DNA of 64,000 bases from Ariolimax columbianus (Eukaryota; Mollusca; Gastropoda; Stylommatophora; Arionidae): positions 44,320,278 to 44,384,277 of the forward strand of contig JAVGWX010000005.1 of assembly GCA_036924085.1 (NCBI GenBank), in the 5' to 3' direction. Shown here one piece after another: positions 1 through 12,660 of this stretch. The notes below the pieces were generated by a model. The model was given only the letters and a program-made list of their open reading frames with translations. It was not told where the DNA came from and searched no databases. Each line of letters begins with the position of its first letter. Position 1 is the stretch's first letter. A program made the translations under genes and the position numbers.

Positions 1-159
<159 letters not shown>

Positions 160-179
160 ATCGTTACCCATTGTGAACG

Positions 180-700
180 CCTTCCGATGCTTCCTTTTCT
201 TGCTAACCACCATTTGAACTCTCCCTAGCGACACAGCGAATTCCTCTGCTAGCGAACGTAAGCTCTTGCGACCAACCAAATTGCTGTATCAATTTTGGCT
301 ATATCATCGTCTGACGCAACAATATGCACCTCACCTGTTTTTGGAAGACCTTTCGTTGACACGTCCTTCTTTAAACATCGTTGTCCAGTCCTTCACTAAT
401 GTATTCGACACACTTGTGTCACCATACAATGCCTGCATTCTGCAATTAATATCAACTGGTCGACACCCTTCAGCTGTTATAAAGCGAGTCACCACTCGCT
501 GATCAACTCTGGCGGATTCAGTATCACACCCGCCATGTTTTCAACGGTCTCCGGATAAAACTATGAGTCGTAGGATAATGACACTTTGCAAACTTTACGG
601 TTGGTATGTGCTGTTTACACCAGAAGTGACGTCATCATGGGCATTGTACGTATGTGCACTTGGTGCAGTTAGGTCCAGTCTCATTTGATCACGCGTCTTG
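180..700 (-). mobile_element. Mariner-like (HTH_48, GVQW3/SETMAR-type) transposase fragment, copy 1
   Basis: On the minus strand a leader with GTGACGTCA and an ATG near 535 is followed by a helix-turn-helix reading TRFITAEGCRPVDIN, then RMQALYGD and TLVKDWTTMFKEGR, the Mos1-type HTH_48 domain that binds terminal inverted repeats. The reading frame is broken after ISEW and again after SSKNR, and no DDD/DDE catalytic part is present. It is a non-functional 5' remnant. Related copies lie at 7744-8263, 25543-25985 and 58440-58785. Confidence 0.7.
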
Positions 701-1340
701 TATGTATATATAAATATATCAATTAATATACACAAGATGAAACGATGATCAGAAGTGGTGAAATCAAGAAAAAATCAATAAAGAAAATGCTGTTTCTTAT
801 CAACTCTCATCATTATTGTGACACAAACACATCCCGCTGGGGACAAAGAGATAGTATGTTTATACCAACTCTCTGCTGCCAGTGCCAGACAGAGACACTC
901 ACTTAGACAACCAAAAGAAAGAAAATCTTAGAATTCTAAATAAGGTGTTTGAGAAGAGATTTTGTGGCCACAAAAGAAGGATAGAGTTCGACAAAAAAGA
1001 ATCAGAAAGAAGATTGGTTTGTCACGGTGCATGAATTACATATTAGGCAGAAAATAAAATCGGTTCGAATATCTGAGAAAAATTCAACCAAATCTGCCAG
1101 CTGTGTACAGAGCTAAAGAGAGACCAAGAAAAATGTAGACGGTGTAAGTTAGGTACTGAGGAATTACCGAACGGAAATAGCATTGATGACACATCTGGGA
1201 CGCCAAAGAAAACTTCACTTCTCCATGTTGCATAGCGACACAAGTAGATAGAAGTAGAATAGTAGTCCAAAGTTTGTTCATCAGATAATCTGTACTTAGT
1301 GATGTAATCCTAGAAACGTCATTATGCCAGGTAGAGGCAT
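701..1340. other. Spacer, no gene recognised
   Basis: AT-rich, with short open frames only. It is duplicated without visible change at 8264-8903. The short minus-strand frames here (75 and 65 codons) match nothing I know and overlap each other in different frames, so I do not call them genes. Confidence 0.6.
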
Positions 1341-1344
1341 TCTG

Positions 1345-1868
1345 AGAGTGATCTCGACATTCTACTAGGCATGGCTACCAGTTGTGTCTGCTATCTCGAC
1401 AGTCAATTATTCATGTCGGCAAAGATAAGGCTACCAGTTCAACTCTGTGCTGTCTCGACATTCTATTAGGTAAGACTATCAGTTATATCTTTTGTGTCTC
1501 GACATTCTATTGTGTAAGACTATCAGTTATATCCTTTGTGTCTCGACATTCTATTAGGTAAGACTATCAGTTATATCCTTTGTGTCTCGACATTCTATTA
1601 GGTAAGACTATCAGTTATATCCTCTGTGTCTCGGCATTCTATTAGGTAAAGCTACCAGTTATGTCTCTTGTGTCTCGACATTCTATTAGGTAAAGCTACC
1701 AGCTCTGTCTCTTCTGTCTCGACATTCTATTAGGTAAAGCTACCAGTTATGTCTCGTGTCTCTCGACATTCTATTAGGTAAAGCTACCAGTTATGTCTCT
1801 TGTGTCTCGGCATTCTATTAGGTAAAGCTACCAGTTCTGTCTCTTGTGTCTCAGCATTCTATTAGGTA
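1345..1868. repeat. 44-bp tandem array
   Basis: About 12 units of a 44-bp repeat with core TCTCGACATTCTATTAGGTA followed by a variable ACCAGTTATRTC segment. Phase checks: unit starts at 1453 and 1497. Left units are degenerate and right units more homogeneous. The same array, shorter, is at 8908-9345 and is where the two 1.69-kb copies part. Confidence 0.9.
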
Positions 1869-1929
1869 AAGTGACAGGACGTGGTGAGGAATGAAGACTT
1901 GTGAGAAAGGAGCCAACAACAGCCATTGG

Positions 1930-2040
1930 AACAACATATTAAGCGAAGAAAATGGGGCTGGATAGGACATACGCTGCGGAAGACACAGTCTAGCATAGGC
2001 AGGCAGGCTCTTACAATACTCAGGGGAAAAGATAGATGGA
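1930..2040 (+). mobile_element. LINE reverse transcriptase C-terminal scrap
   Basis: Plus-strand translation gives [20 protein letters not shown] then [13 protein letters not shown], the conserved region just before the basic RGRP tail of non-LTR reverse transcriptases (compare RRWIGHTLRNPADGISRQ near 28210). Only about 37 codons survive. It runs directly into the 16-bp array. Confidence 0.6.
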
Positions 2041-2410
2041 GCGAGAGAGGTAGACATAGAGAGAGGTAGACACAGAGAGAGGTAGACACAGAGAGAGGTA
2101 GACCCAGAGAGAGGTAGACACAGAGAGAGGTAGACACAGAGAGAGGTAGACCCAGAGAGAGGTAGACCCAGAGAGAGGTAGACCCAGAGAGAGGTAGACC
2201 CAGAGAGAGGTAGACCCAGAGAGAGGTAGACCCAGAGAGAGGTAGACACAGAGAGAGGTAGACACAGAGAGAGGTAGACCCAGAGAGAGGTAGACCCAGA
2301 GAGAGGTAGACACAGAGAGAGGTAGACCCAGAGAGAGGTAGACCCAGAGAGAGGTAGACCCAGAGAGAGGTAGACCCAGAGAGAGGTAGACCCAGAGAGA
2401 GGTAGACATA
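2040..2410. repeat. 16-bp tandem array (GAGGTAGACMCAGAGA)
   Basis: About 23 units of a 16-bp purine-rich repeat; each unit carries either ACACAG or ACCCAG. Long open frames through it are an effect of the repeat, not genes. Read on the plus strand it continues the basic Arg-rich tail of the adjoining LINE scrap (RGRHRER), suggesting it grew out of that tail. Confidence 0.93.
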
Positions 2411-2455
2411 ACATACGTGGAGAAGAGAATGTGAGAATGAGCTAAAATGAAATAA

Positions 2456-3484
2456 TGACACCTGTAGAGAGGCAGAGAGAGCAGCACAGGACCGTGTGAC
2501 ACCTGTAGAGAGGCAGAGAGAGCAGCACAGGACCGTGTGACACCTGTAGAGAGGCAGAGAGAGCAGCACAGGACCGTGTGACACCTGTAGAGAGGCAGAG
2601 AGAGCAGCACAGGACCGTGTGACACCTGTAGAGAGGCAGAGAGAGCAGCACAGGACCGTGTGACACCTGTAGAGAGGCAGAGAGAGCAGCACAGGACCGT
2701 GTGACACCTGTAGAGAGGCAGAGAGAGCAGCACAGGACCGTGTGACACCTGTAGAGAGGCATAGAGAGCAGCACAGGACCGTGTGACACCTGTAGAGAGG
2801 CAGAGAGAGCAGCACAGGACCGTGTGACACCTGTAGAGAGGCAGAGAGAGCAGCACAGGACCGTGTGACACCTGTAGAGAGGCAGAGAGAGCAGCACAGG
2901 ACCGTGTGACACCTGTAGAGAGGCAGAGAGAGCAGCACAGGACCGTGTGACACCTGTAGAGAGGCAGAGAGAGCAGCACAGGACCGTGTGACACCTGTAG
3001 AGAGGCAGAGAGAGCAGCACAGGACCGTGTTACACCTGTAGAGAGGCAGAGAGAGCAGCACAGGACCGTGTGACACCTGTAGAGAGGCAGAGAGAGCAGC
3101 ACAGGACCGTGTGACACCTGTAGAGAGGCAGAGAGAGCAGCACAGGACCGTGTGACACCTGTAGAGAGGCAGAGAGAGCAGCACAGGACCGTGTGACACC
3201 TGTAGAGAGGCAGAGAGAGCAGCACAGGACCGTGTGACACCTGAAGAGAGGCAGAGAGAGCAGCACAGGACCGTGTGACACCTGTAGAGAGGCAGAGAGA
3301 GCAGCACAGGACCGTGTGACACCTGTAGAGAGGCAGAAAGAGCAGCACAGGACCGTGTGACACCTGTAGAGAGGCAGAGAGAGCAGCACAGGACCGTGTG
3401 ACACCTGTAGAGAGGCAGAGAGAGCAGCACAGGACCGTGTGACACCTGTAGAGAGGCAGAGAGAGCAGCACAGGACCGTGCACG
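2456..3484. repeat. 41-bp tandem array, 25 units
   Basis: Units are highly uniform: CCTGTAGAGAGGCAGAGAGA then GCAGCACAGGACCGTGTGACA. Starts at 2461, 2502 and finally 3445 give exactly 41 bp and 25 units. Only single-base variants are seen, for example near 2761, 3030, 3244 and 3337. The 500-codon minus-strand open frames here arise because 41 is not a multiple of three yet no frame contains a stop. Confidence 0.96.
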
Positions 3485-3534
3485 CTGACAAGATGTTGTC
3501 GATGACCTATGCACGGAGAGGAGCGACGGGCTTT

Positions 3535-3562
3535 GATTGATCGATTGATTGATTGATTGACC
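3535..3562. repeat. (TTGA)n microsatellite
   Basis: A short run of ATTGATTGATTG just after the 41-bp array. Confidence 0.85.
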
Positions 3563-3689
3563 AATTTTGAAACACCTCTAAGTGCTTCTTTCAACTGAGA
3601 AAGAAGATGATAAATGCACTATTTATTACTACATTGTGTTACCAATGTCAATATTGGTTCTTACTAGAAATATATCAGAGTAAGATCCA

Positions 3690-4015
3690 GAACTGTGAGC
3701 TGCCCTGTGTGAGAAGTGCAGCCGTGACCGAATCCGCAACACCACACTAAGGACGATAGTGGGGACAAACCCAGTTAGGGATTACATGGACGCCCAAAAC
3801 ATCAAGTCACATTATGACCAGCCTGCAGACAGAGCATATCATATGCTGGTCCTCTCTACCTCGGCGTCGATGGATCCAGGGTGCCTCTGACACTCTCAGG
3901 AAGTTTAACCTAACGACAATACAAGCCTCCAACCTGGCGATAAAAAGAAATTTATGCATCCTGGTTCACTGCCACGCCTCGTGGTAGGGGCAGTAGGAAC
4001 AATAAATAAGAAGAG
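3690..4015 (+). mobile_element. LINE 3' end, GAA-tailed family, copy 1
   Basis: The sequence aligns by eye with 40313-40700: both contain RxNTTLRT-VGTNPVxxYI, a broken WFGHLVR, then RKFNLTTxQASNLAIxRN and a purine-rich GAAGAGGAAGA tail. This is the C-terminal end of a non-LTR reverse transcriptase. Several frameshifts and a deletion around 3812 make it a dead fragment. Confidence 0.7.
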
Positions 4016-4184
4016 GAAGATCTGTTATTTTTTAATCAATTATCAAAAAGTAAAGAACCAGTTATACTAGTTGCGACTTTGCTAATGCTGGATTACACTA
4101 AGTGAAACTTGTTTGTAAAACATAAACAAAACAAAATTAATTGCCACCGACAAAACAAGAATTTAACACAAATTTAAACTAGGG

Positions 4185-4760
4185 GTCGTGACAATGGAAC
4201 AGGTCACGAGCTTCGAGCATCTGGGCTCCAGAATTGACAACAATGACAATTGCTCGAAGGAAATCAGAATGAGATTATCAATGGCAATGCAGGCAACCTG
4301 AGAAAACTAGGATAGAATACCAGCAAACCAAAAAAAGGGATAATTTTCAAAGCTGTATTTTTCTTGGGGTAGCATATAACTGCGAAACATGGACAGTTAC
4401 CCAAGCTTCAAAGAAGAGAATAAAGTCCTTCAAGTCGAAATGTTATGGAATAATCATTAGAAAAACCATGGATCCAAAAAAATTGAAGAATGCAGACATT
4501 CGACAAGAGTTGAGCGTCGATAGGAACTGGTTCTTAAATTCCACCATGAACAGAAAATTAAAATACTTTAGCCACATCAAAAGATACAACGGTCTCTAGA
4601 GAACGGTAATGAAAGGTATGGTGCCGGGAAAAAGAGGCTAAGACAATTTCAGTGCAAATATAAAATAACTATATCAGAAGTGCAAAAGCGAAAAAACAAC
4701 AGACATTTTTGGGGTGAATTAATAGTCCATACTTCTGAGCATAACTCAGGATGATGATGA
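4185..4760 (+). mobile_element. LINE reverse transcriptase C-terminal fragment
   Basis: Translating around breaks gives EQVTSFEHLGSRIDNNDN, then a CETWT-like region, KSKCYGIIIRKTMDP, NADIRQELSVDRNW and LKYFSHIKRYNGL, followed by MVPGKRG. This is the thumb/C-terminal region of a non-LTR reverse transcriptase, same family as 14510-14895, 30180-30850 and 52985-53850. It ends in ATGATGATGACA, as the other copies do. In-frame stops and frameshifts show it is dead. Confidence 0.75.
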
Positions 4761-5340
4761 CAATTATTGCAAATAATTCGTTACCAACACAGTGCATGAA
4801 AGAATATGTTTGTTAAATATTTAAATAAGTATTTTTACTGCACTAGCATTTCACGTGAACAAAACATACGCGTAATTACCATATTAGTTTCGTTCACTTC
4901 GCATTCACATGCTCTAGTTCCCGTGAGTTTACCCTTTATGCAAACAGTTAACTGATCTTTACAATCAACACAAGACAGTACTTTCATATTTGATGTTTGC
5001 TTTTTACTTGTTACAGGCATAAGGTTAATCAATATTGAACTCCATCCATGCAGTTTGAATGATTGGTTCTTAAACTGTAGACGTGGCACGCTCACACTTT
5101 TAGTTCGCTTGCATTTATGTAATTGATGTATGTATATATGCATAAATAACAGAAACAGTGAAACTTGTCATACACGACGCACATAGTAGGGCCCGGTCAA
5201 GAAAGGTCTTTAAAAACCTGATGCTGAAAGCCACAAAAAGGACAAAAAAGCGAAAAGAAAAGAGAAAGATGTGTATATAATAAATATAAAGTTAGATGCT
5301 TGTGGCAAGCGATGACAGCGACATCGTCAAACGGTGTGCC
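4761..5340. other. Spacer, no gene recognised
   Basis: AT-rich sequence with no protein similarity I can name; a 102-codon minus-strand frame (4835-5143) has no recognisable motif. Confidence 0.5.
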
Positions 5341-5341
5341 T

Positions 5342-7480
5342 TCGTGATGTTACTTGTGCTGTATTTGCTTTATAAAGAGCAAGTAACTGGGCAGCGACCT
5401 CACCATCTGATCCCGAGCAACCTTGATGGTTCAAGGTTGCTCGGGATCAGAGGCTCCGGTCGCTGCCCAGCTAGCGTAACATCAAGGTAGCTCAGGATCA
5501 GAGGGTCAGGTCGCTGCCCAGCTAGCGTAACATCAAGGTAGCTCGGGATCAGAGGCTCAGGTCGCTGCCCAGCTAGCGTAACATCAAGGTAGCTCGGGAT
5601 CAGAGGTTCAGGTCGCTGCCCAGCTAGCGTAACATCAAGGTAGCTCGGGATCAGAGGGTCAGGTCGCTGCCCAGCTAGCGTAACTTCAAGGTAGCTCGGG
5701 ATCAGAGGTTCAGGTCCCTGCCCAGCTATCGTAACATCAAGGTAGCTCGGGATCAGAGGCTCAGGTCGCTGCCCAGCTAGCGTAACATCAAGGTAGCTCA
5801 GGATCAGAGGGTCAAGTCACTGCCCAGCTAGCGTAACATCAAGGTAGCTCAGGATCAGAGGGTCAGGTCGCTGCCCAGCTAGCGTAACATCAAGGTAGCT
5901 CGGGATCAGAGGCTCCGGTCGCTGCCCAGCTAGCGTAACATCAAGGTAGCTCGGGATCAGAGGGTCAGGTCGCTGCCCAGCTAGCGTAACATCAAGGTAG
6001 CTCGGGATCAGAGGCTCAGGTCGCTGCCCAGCTAGCGTAACATCAAGGTAGCTCGGGATCAGAGGTTCAGGTCGCTGCCCAGCTAGCGTAACATCAAGGT
6101 AGCTCGGGATCAGAGGGTCAGGTCGCTGCCCAGCTAGCGTAACTTCAAGGTAGCTCGGGATCAGAGGTTCAGGTCGCTGCCCAGCTATCGTAACATCAAG
6201 GTAGCTCGGGATCAGAGGCTCAGGTCGCTGCCCAGCTAGCGTAACATCAAGGTAGCTCAGGATCAGAGGGTCAAGTCACTGCCCAGCTAGCGTAACATCA
6301 AGGTAGCTCAGGATCAGAGGGTCAGGTCGCTGCCCAGCTAGCGTAACATCAAGATAGCTCGGGATCAGAGTGTCAGGTCGCTGCCCAGCTAGCGTAACAT
6401 CAAGATTTCTCGGGATCAGAGTGTCAGGTCGCTGCCGAGCTATCGTAACATCAAGGTAGCTTGGGATCAGAGGGTCAGGTCGCTGCCCAGATAGCGTAAC
6501 ATAAAGGTAGCTCGGGATCAGAGGGTCAGGTCTCTGCCCAGTTAGCGTAACATCAATTAGCTCGGGATCAGAGGGTAAGGTCGCTGCCCAGCTAGCGTAA
6601 CATCAAGGTAGCTCGGGATCAAAGAGTCAGGTCACTGCCCAGTTAGCGTAACATCAAGGTAGCTCGGGATCAGAGGGTCAGGTTGCTGCCCAGCTAGCGT
6701 AACATCAAGGTAGCTCGGGATCAGAGGCTCAGGTCGCTGCCCAGCTAGCGTAGCATCAAGCTAGCTCGGGATCAGAGGTTCAGGTCGCTGCCCAGCTAGC
6801 GTAACATCAAGGTAGCTCGGGATCAGAGGCTCAGGTCGCTGCCCAGCTAGCGTAACATCAAGGTAGCTCGGGATCAGAGGGTCAGGTCGCTGCCCAGCTA
6901 GCGTAACTTCAAGGTAGCTCGGGATCAGAGTGTCAGGTCGCTGCCCAGCTATCGTAACATCAAGGTAGCTTAGGATCAGAGGGTCAGGTCGCTGCCCAGA
7001 TAGCGTAACATCAAGGTAGCTCGGGATCAGAGGGTCAGGTCTCTGCCCAGTTAGCGTAACATCAAGGTAGCTCGGGATCAGAGGGTAAGGACGCTGCCCA
7101 GCTAGCGTAACATCAAGGTAGCTCGGGATCAAAGAGTCAGGTCACTTCCCAGTTAGCGTAACATCAAGGTAGCTCGGGATCAGAGGGTCAGGTCGATGCC
7201 CAGCTAGCGTAACATCAAGGTAGCTCGGGATCAGAGGGTCAGGTCGCTGCCCAGTTAGCGTAACATCAAGGTAGCTCGGGATCAGAGGGTCAGTTCGCTG
7301 CCCAGTTAGCGTAACATCAAGGTAGCTCGGGATCAGAGGGTCAGGTCGCTGCCCAGTTAGCGTAACATCAAGACAACTGGAGGTAACTCAGGTTGCAGAC
7401 TCTTTAGTTCTACCGCCCTTCAGACCCGGAACCGCTTGAAACTTCCGGAATTGGACCATTTACCATTTCCGTTCATCGCT
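5342..7480 (+). repeat. Dispersed repeat DR-B split by a satellite array
   Basis: The left flank (5342-5426) and right flank (7371-7480) match, in order, the single unexpanded copy at 59025-59265: shared features are GATGTWACTT, CAACCTCAC-like, CGAGCRACCTT, then RACTGGWGGTAACTCAGG, TGCAG and CGCTTGAAAC. The 51-bp array therefore sits inside a copy of a dispersed element. The element type is unknown to me. Confidence 0.65.
5387..7370. repeat. 51-bp satellite array, about 38 units
   Basis: The unit is GTAGCTCGGGATCAGAGGGT then CAGGTCGCTGCCCAGCTAGC and GTAACATCAAG. Sequence variants repeat with a 459-bp (nine-unit) higher period between 5442 and about 6360. The leftmost unit is on the opposite strand, forming a palindrome (5387-5426 against 5431-5470). 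51 bases is 17 codons, so one minus-strand frame stays open as PLIPSYLDVTLAGQRPD repeats; I take this as chance. Confidence 0.96.
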
Positions 7481-7510
7481 TTTAGAGACAAGTGGCTTGT
7501 CTCTAGACCA

Positions 7511-9255
<1,745 letters not shown>

Positions 9256-9347
9256 AGGCTACCAGTTCTGTCTCTTGTGTTTCGACATTATATTAGATAT
9301 GCCTACCAGTTTCTGTTTCTGCTGTCTCGACATTCAATTAGATCTAA

Positions 9348-9440
9348 TTTGGTGGCCTAGTGGTTGTGGTGTTGGTCTAAAATCCAGATGTACCAGGTTT
9401 TAATTACGTCGTGCTCATTTTGACAGACGGGGCATGCTGT
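9348..9440 (+). mobile_element. Possible tRNA-derived SINE head
   Basis: GGTGGCCTAGTGGTTGTGGT resembles a polymerase III A box (compare TGGCCTAGTGGTTAAGTGGC at 30556). The expected B box is degenerate, so this is weak. Confidence 0.3.
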
Positions 9441-10979
9441 AGGTTTGTTAATAGTACTACTGCTTCTTCCAGACCACCAAGCTGTAGATGGGTACCTGAC
9501 GAAGTTATGAGAACAATTCGCAGCTTTAGTATGCATGCACCAATGTCGGCATTTTAACAATGAAAGTGATTTAGCACACATGCAGCGGCCAGTTTCAATG
9601 AAGTCTGTTTTATGAGTAATTTTCCATTTAAATCTTTTGAGTATCTCGCCTCCAGTTTAAGAATCCCTGGTTGAGATCATTACGTTAGCATGATTCATTC
9701 GGGCTCTAAACTATGTCACTAATTATAAGTATCCTTTCGAAACAAGAATGATGCGACATGTTTAGCTTGCTGTATCACTATTGAAGTGCATTCATTTATT
9801 ACCTCATAAAAATAACACATGGTGCCAGACTTGATCATAATGTGCAGTCTCCGTTCAATTTAGAATAAAATATAACTTCAAAGTTCCGCCAAACTAAATG
9901 GTGTGATAGCCAAGGTTTATTATGACGTCAATCAAGAAGGAAAACGACAGTTTGATGTGTCAAATGTCAGCGTTTAGCGGTATGTATGTTTATATTTTAC
10001 TTTGTCCTTGTTGTAACTTATTTTGTTGGTTAATTATATAATAGAACTAGCTGCAAGAAAGACAATATTTAGGGTGGCACTGGTTGATACCCCTTTAGAA
10101 ACCAAGGTTTGTTTTTTGTTTGGTTTTTTTTTTGTTATGTTTTAGGTGTAATATAACAATCATTGTTATAATTACAAAGCGGACTACTAATTGCTTTTTG
10201 GTTTTTATTTTTTTTAAGTTAAGAGTAATATTAGAAACTCGTTTATATAAATTATAAAACTGACTAACAATTGCTTTTTACATATTTCTGTTTTTGTCTC
10301 AAAAACTATTTTTTTTTAAATTATGAATCTAACAATGGATTACTATTATAAAATAATTTTTTGGGATGAAATATACACAACTAATTTTGTTAAATTATAA
10401 TGCTGATTAATAATTGTTTTTTTATTTTCTTATTTTTGTTTTAGGGCTAATATTAAAGCTCATTTATAAAATATTATAAAGCTGACTACTAATTGTTTTT
10501 GTTTTCTTTGTTTTTTAGGGACAATATAAAAACTCATTTATATACATCTTTTAATTGACTTCTAGTGACTAATTAAAATTAGAAAGACAAATCAGTGATC
10601 AGAAAAAGCTGCACTTTCTAAATGGATGTACAGATTAGGATGTACAAAACAAAATGACAGTTTTATTGGTTAGCTGGCATTTGACACTGACCTGCCCGAT
10701 TGAATTCCAGGACTTCAATATTTTGATTATAAAAATTTAGCCTACACGATGAGGAGACCCACTGTGCAGGCTGCATTTATTCCTCCGCTCCTTTAGTGTC
10801 CCTAAAAGAAAATGCTGGAATGAAAGTCCTATTTAGCATAGATCGCGTCTGTTGCAATTTGTAGTACACTAGGAATGCGTCAGAAAATGCACAAACCTAC
10901 TAATTCGCCATTTTCGACAGTAGATAGTAAAGGATCTATCATATCCTGCCTAGTATGGGCTCCTTGAATCCACACTTTA

Positions 10980-10980
<1 letters not shown>
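9441..10980. other. AT-rich spacer
   Basis: No coding signal. 10050-10560 shows loose recurrences of TTTATTTTTTTGTTTTAGGG and ATTATAAAGCTGACTA-like strings at about 100-130-base spacing, probably an eroded tandem repeat. Confidence 0.5.
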
Positions 10981-10982
<2 letters not shown>

Positions 10983-11034
<52 letters not shown>

Positions 11035-11036
11035 TT
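10983..11036. repeat. (CT)n microsatellite
   Basis: About 25 CT dinucleotides with one or two interruptions. Confidence 0.95.
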
Positions 11037-11162
11037 GTCTAGAGGTAGAACTCAAAATTCTCCAGTTTGATCGGTCCGCCGCCGGTCTCTGAAACTTAAC
11101 TTAACTTAACTTCTGTATACTGTTTTAGAAGACTCTACTGAGTCTGTATACAACCAGTTTCT

Positions 11163-11275
11163 TTGAGAGTGGTTTAACCGATGTTTGATACAATCGTAAT
11201 AGACTCAAACACTTGAGCTAAGTAGACCCGCAGCCAGATAGGCGCCATTTATATGCTGCTCTTAACAAACCATCC
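11163..11275 (+). repeat. Dispersed repeat DR-C, partial copy
   Basis: GGTTTAACCGATGTTTGATA through TAATAGACTCAAACACTWGA, AAGTARACC and TAGGCGCCAT matches 41955-42060 on the same strand and 27620-27720 reversed. Only the central part of the roughly 350-base element is here. Confidence 0.65.
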
Positions 11276-11284
11276 AGGGAAAGG

Positions 11285-11498
11285 TACAAATAACTTTGGT
11301 AGATTTTTAACTTGAATTTAGTCCATGCAACGGCCGTTAAGCCTACTCTTTTCAATTTCCAACTACCAAGGAATTTATAAAGTGCTCGAACAAGGAAGTC
11401 TGATCTCATTTCCCAGAGATCAGGCTGGTCTCTACAGTGATTCGAACAAGCGACCTCCGAAATCCGAGGCGGACACCTTACCTTGAGACCAACATAGG
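11285..11498 (-). mobile_element. tRNA-derived SINE
   Basis: On the minus strand, GGTCTCAAGGTAAGGTGTCC (A box) is followed about 35 bases later by TCGCTTGTTCGAATCACTG (B box), the layout of a polymerase III promoter. The body continues leftward toward about 11285. It lies just upstream of lectin-like exon 1, probably in its intron. Confidence 0.55.
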
Positions 11499-11601
11499 AG
11501 ATATGTAAAGGAAACGTATCATTAGCACCTAGACCTTATATGAAGTCTGATCACTTAGATAGTAAAAGTTAATTAGTTTGTAATATTTTCTTCTTCTGCA
11601 G

Positions 11602-12296
11602 TATTGCTCTACACCGTGACATTGACACGTGTCTCAGCCTATGACTTTGATCAACGAATATTTCGTTTAGAGAAGTTCCCTCTTCGAGGTCCCATACGTC
11701 TCGGACCAACCTGGCATGCCAGCACTAGGACATATTGTGCTAACCTCTGCTTGAATACCTACCCCAACGATTGCAGGTCCTTCCTGTTCAATGCTGATAC
11801 CGGGAACTGCACACCAGGGTCCTGGATCAGAGACTCCCAGCCGGTTCCCACACCTTTTGAAGGCGCTCTCTACCACAGCTTCTACTGTAACGAATCTCAA
11901 GGATTTAGTGTCTATTCCAAGGGTACAACAAGAGCTTGTGTTGGAATATTCGGACCCAAAATGAATTACATCCAAGCTGACGCTGCATGTATCAGTAAAG
12001 GGGCATTCTTGATGTCCGTGAAGACTGTAGATAAGTTGGCTATACTTGGGAATTTGTTGATTGACGACCTGATGTGGGTTGGGTGTGACTCGCTTGTCCG
12101 AGAACATATATATTTATGGAAAGAAGATGGTGAGGAACTGACTAATGCTACAATAGCTGATGTGTTTCTCAAAGGTGATCCTAATGATTTTGAAGGAAGT
12201 GAACGGTGTGTGTGTATATGGAAAGAATATACAGTGTTGTTGGACTATTATTGTGTAAATGAGTATTATTATGCGTGTGAAATTCAAATTCCATAA
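11602..12296 (+). CDS. C-type-lectin-like protein with N-terminal Cys-rich (PAN/apple-like) domain, 3' exon, copy 1
   Basis: The open frame reads about 230 residues to TAA at 12294. A canonical acceptor (pyrimidine tract then GCAG at 11598-11601) precedes it, and there is no convincing ATG start, so this is the last exon of a gene whose upstream signal-peptide exon is not visible. Residues 1-100 are Cys-rich (C45, C49, C57, C69, C95), with FRLEKFPLRGPIRLG before them. Residues 111-228 resemble a C-type lectin fold: RACVGIF, DAACISKGAFLMSVKT, WVGCD, LWKEDGEEL, and a terminal YYYACEI. The calcium/sugar-binding EPN or QPD and the WND motif are absent, so carbohydrate binding cannot be assumed. 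The role is probably secreted recognition; that is inference. A paralogue is at 40988-41682 and a dead copy at 31819-32131. A 34-bp array starts 125 bases downstream. Confidence 0.75.
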
Positions 12297-12420
12297 AGTT
12301 TATTTATTTATATTATAATTTTTAAATTATAGATATCAACCCAATACATAACATAATGACTATGTACAGTGGTTTCTTTATAATGTTTTTAATAGTTTTC
12401 TGTCGGCAAGATACAGATCA

Positions 12421-12660
12421 CATTTTGGGAGAAAATGATGCCCCATTTAAGAAACATTTTGGGAGAAAATGATGCCCCATTTAAGAAACATATTGGGAGA
12501 AAATGATGCCCCATTTAAGAAACATTTTGGGAGAAAATGATGCCCCATTTAAGAAACATGTTGGGAGAAAATGATGCCCCATTTAAGAAACATTTTGGGA
12601 GAAAATGATGCCCCATTTAAGAAACATTTTGGGAGAAAATGATGCCCCATTTAAGAAACA
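12421..12660. repeat. 34-bp tandem array, 7 units
   Basis: Unit CATTTTGGGAGAAAATGATG then CCCCATTTAAGAAA; starts 12421 and 12455. Units differ at a single position (TTTTG, TATTG or TGTTG). It lies in the probable 3' flank or UTR of the lectin-like gene. Confidence 0.95.

Noticed and set aside
1862..3594. Open frames of 500-550 codons on the minus strand
   Set aside because: They are produced by the 16-bp and 41-bp arrays, which lack stops in several frames; no start, domain or flank supports a protein.
6761..7132. 123-codon frame with 17-residue repeats (a possible repeat protein)
   Set aside because: Covers only part of the 51-bp array, is broken elsewhere by indels, and flanks match a non-coding dispersed repeat.
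5387..7370. CRISPR array
   Set aside because: Units are contiguous with no unique spacers, and the context is eukaryotic.
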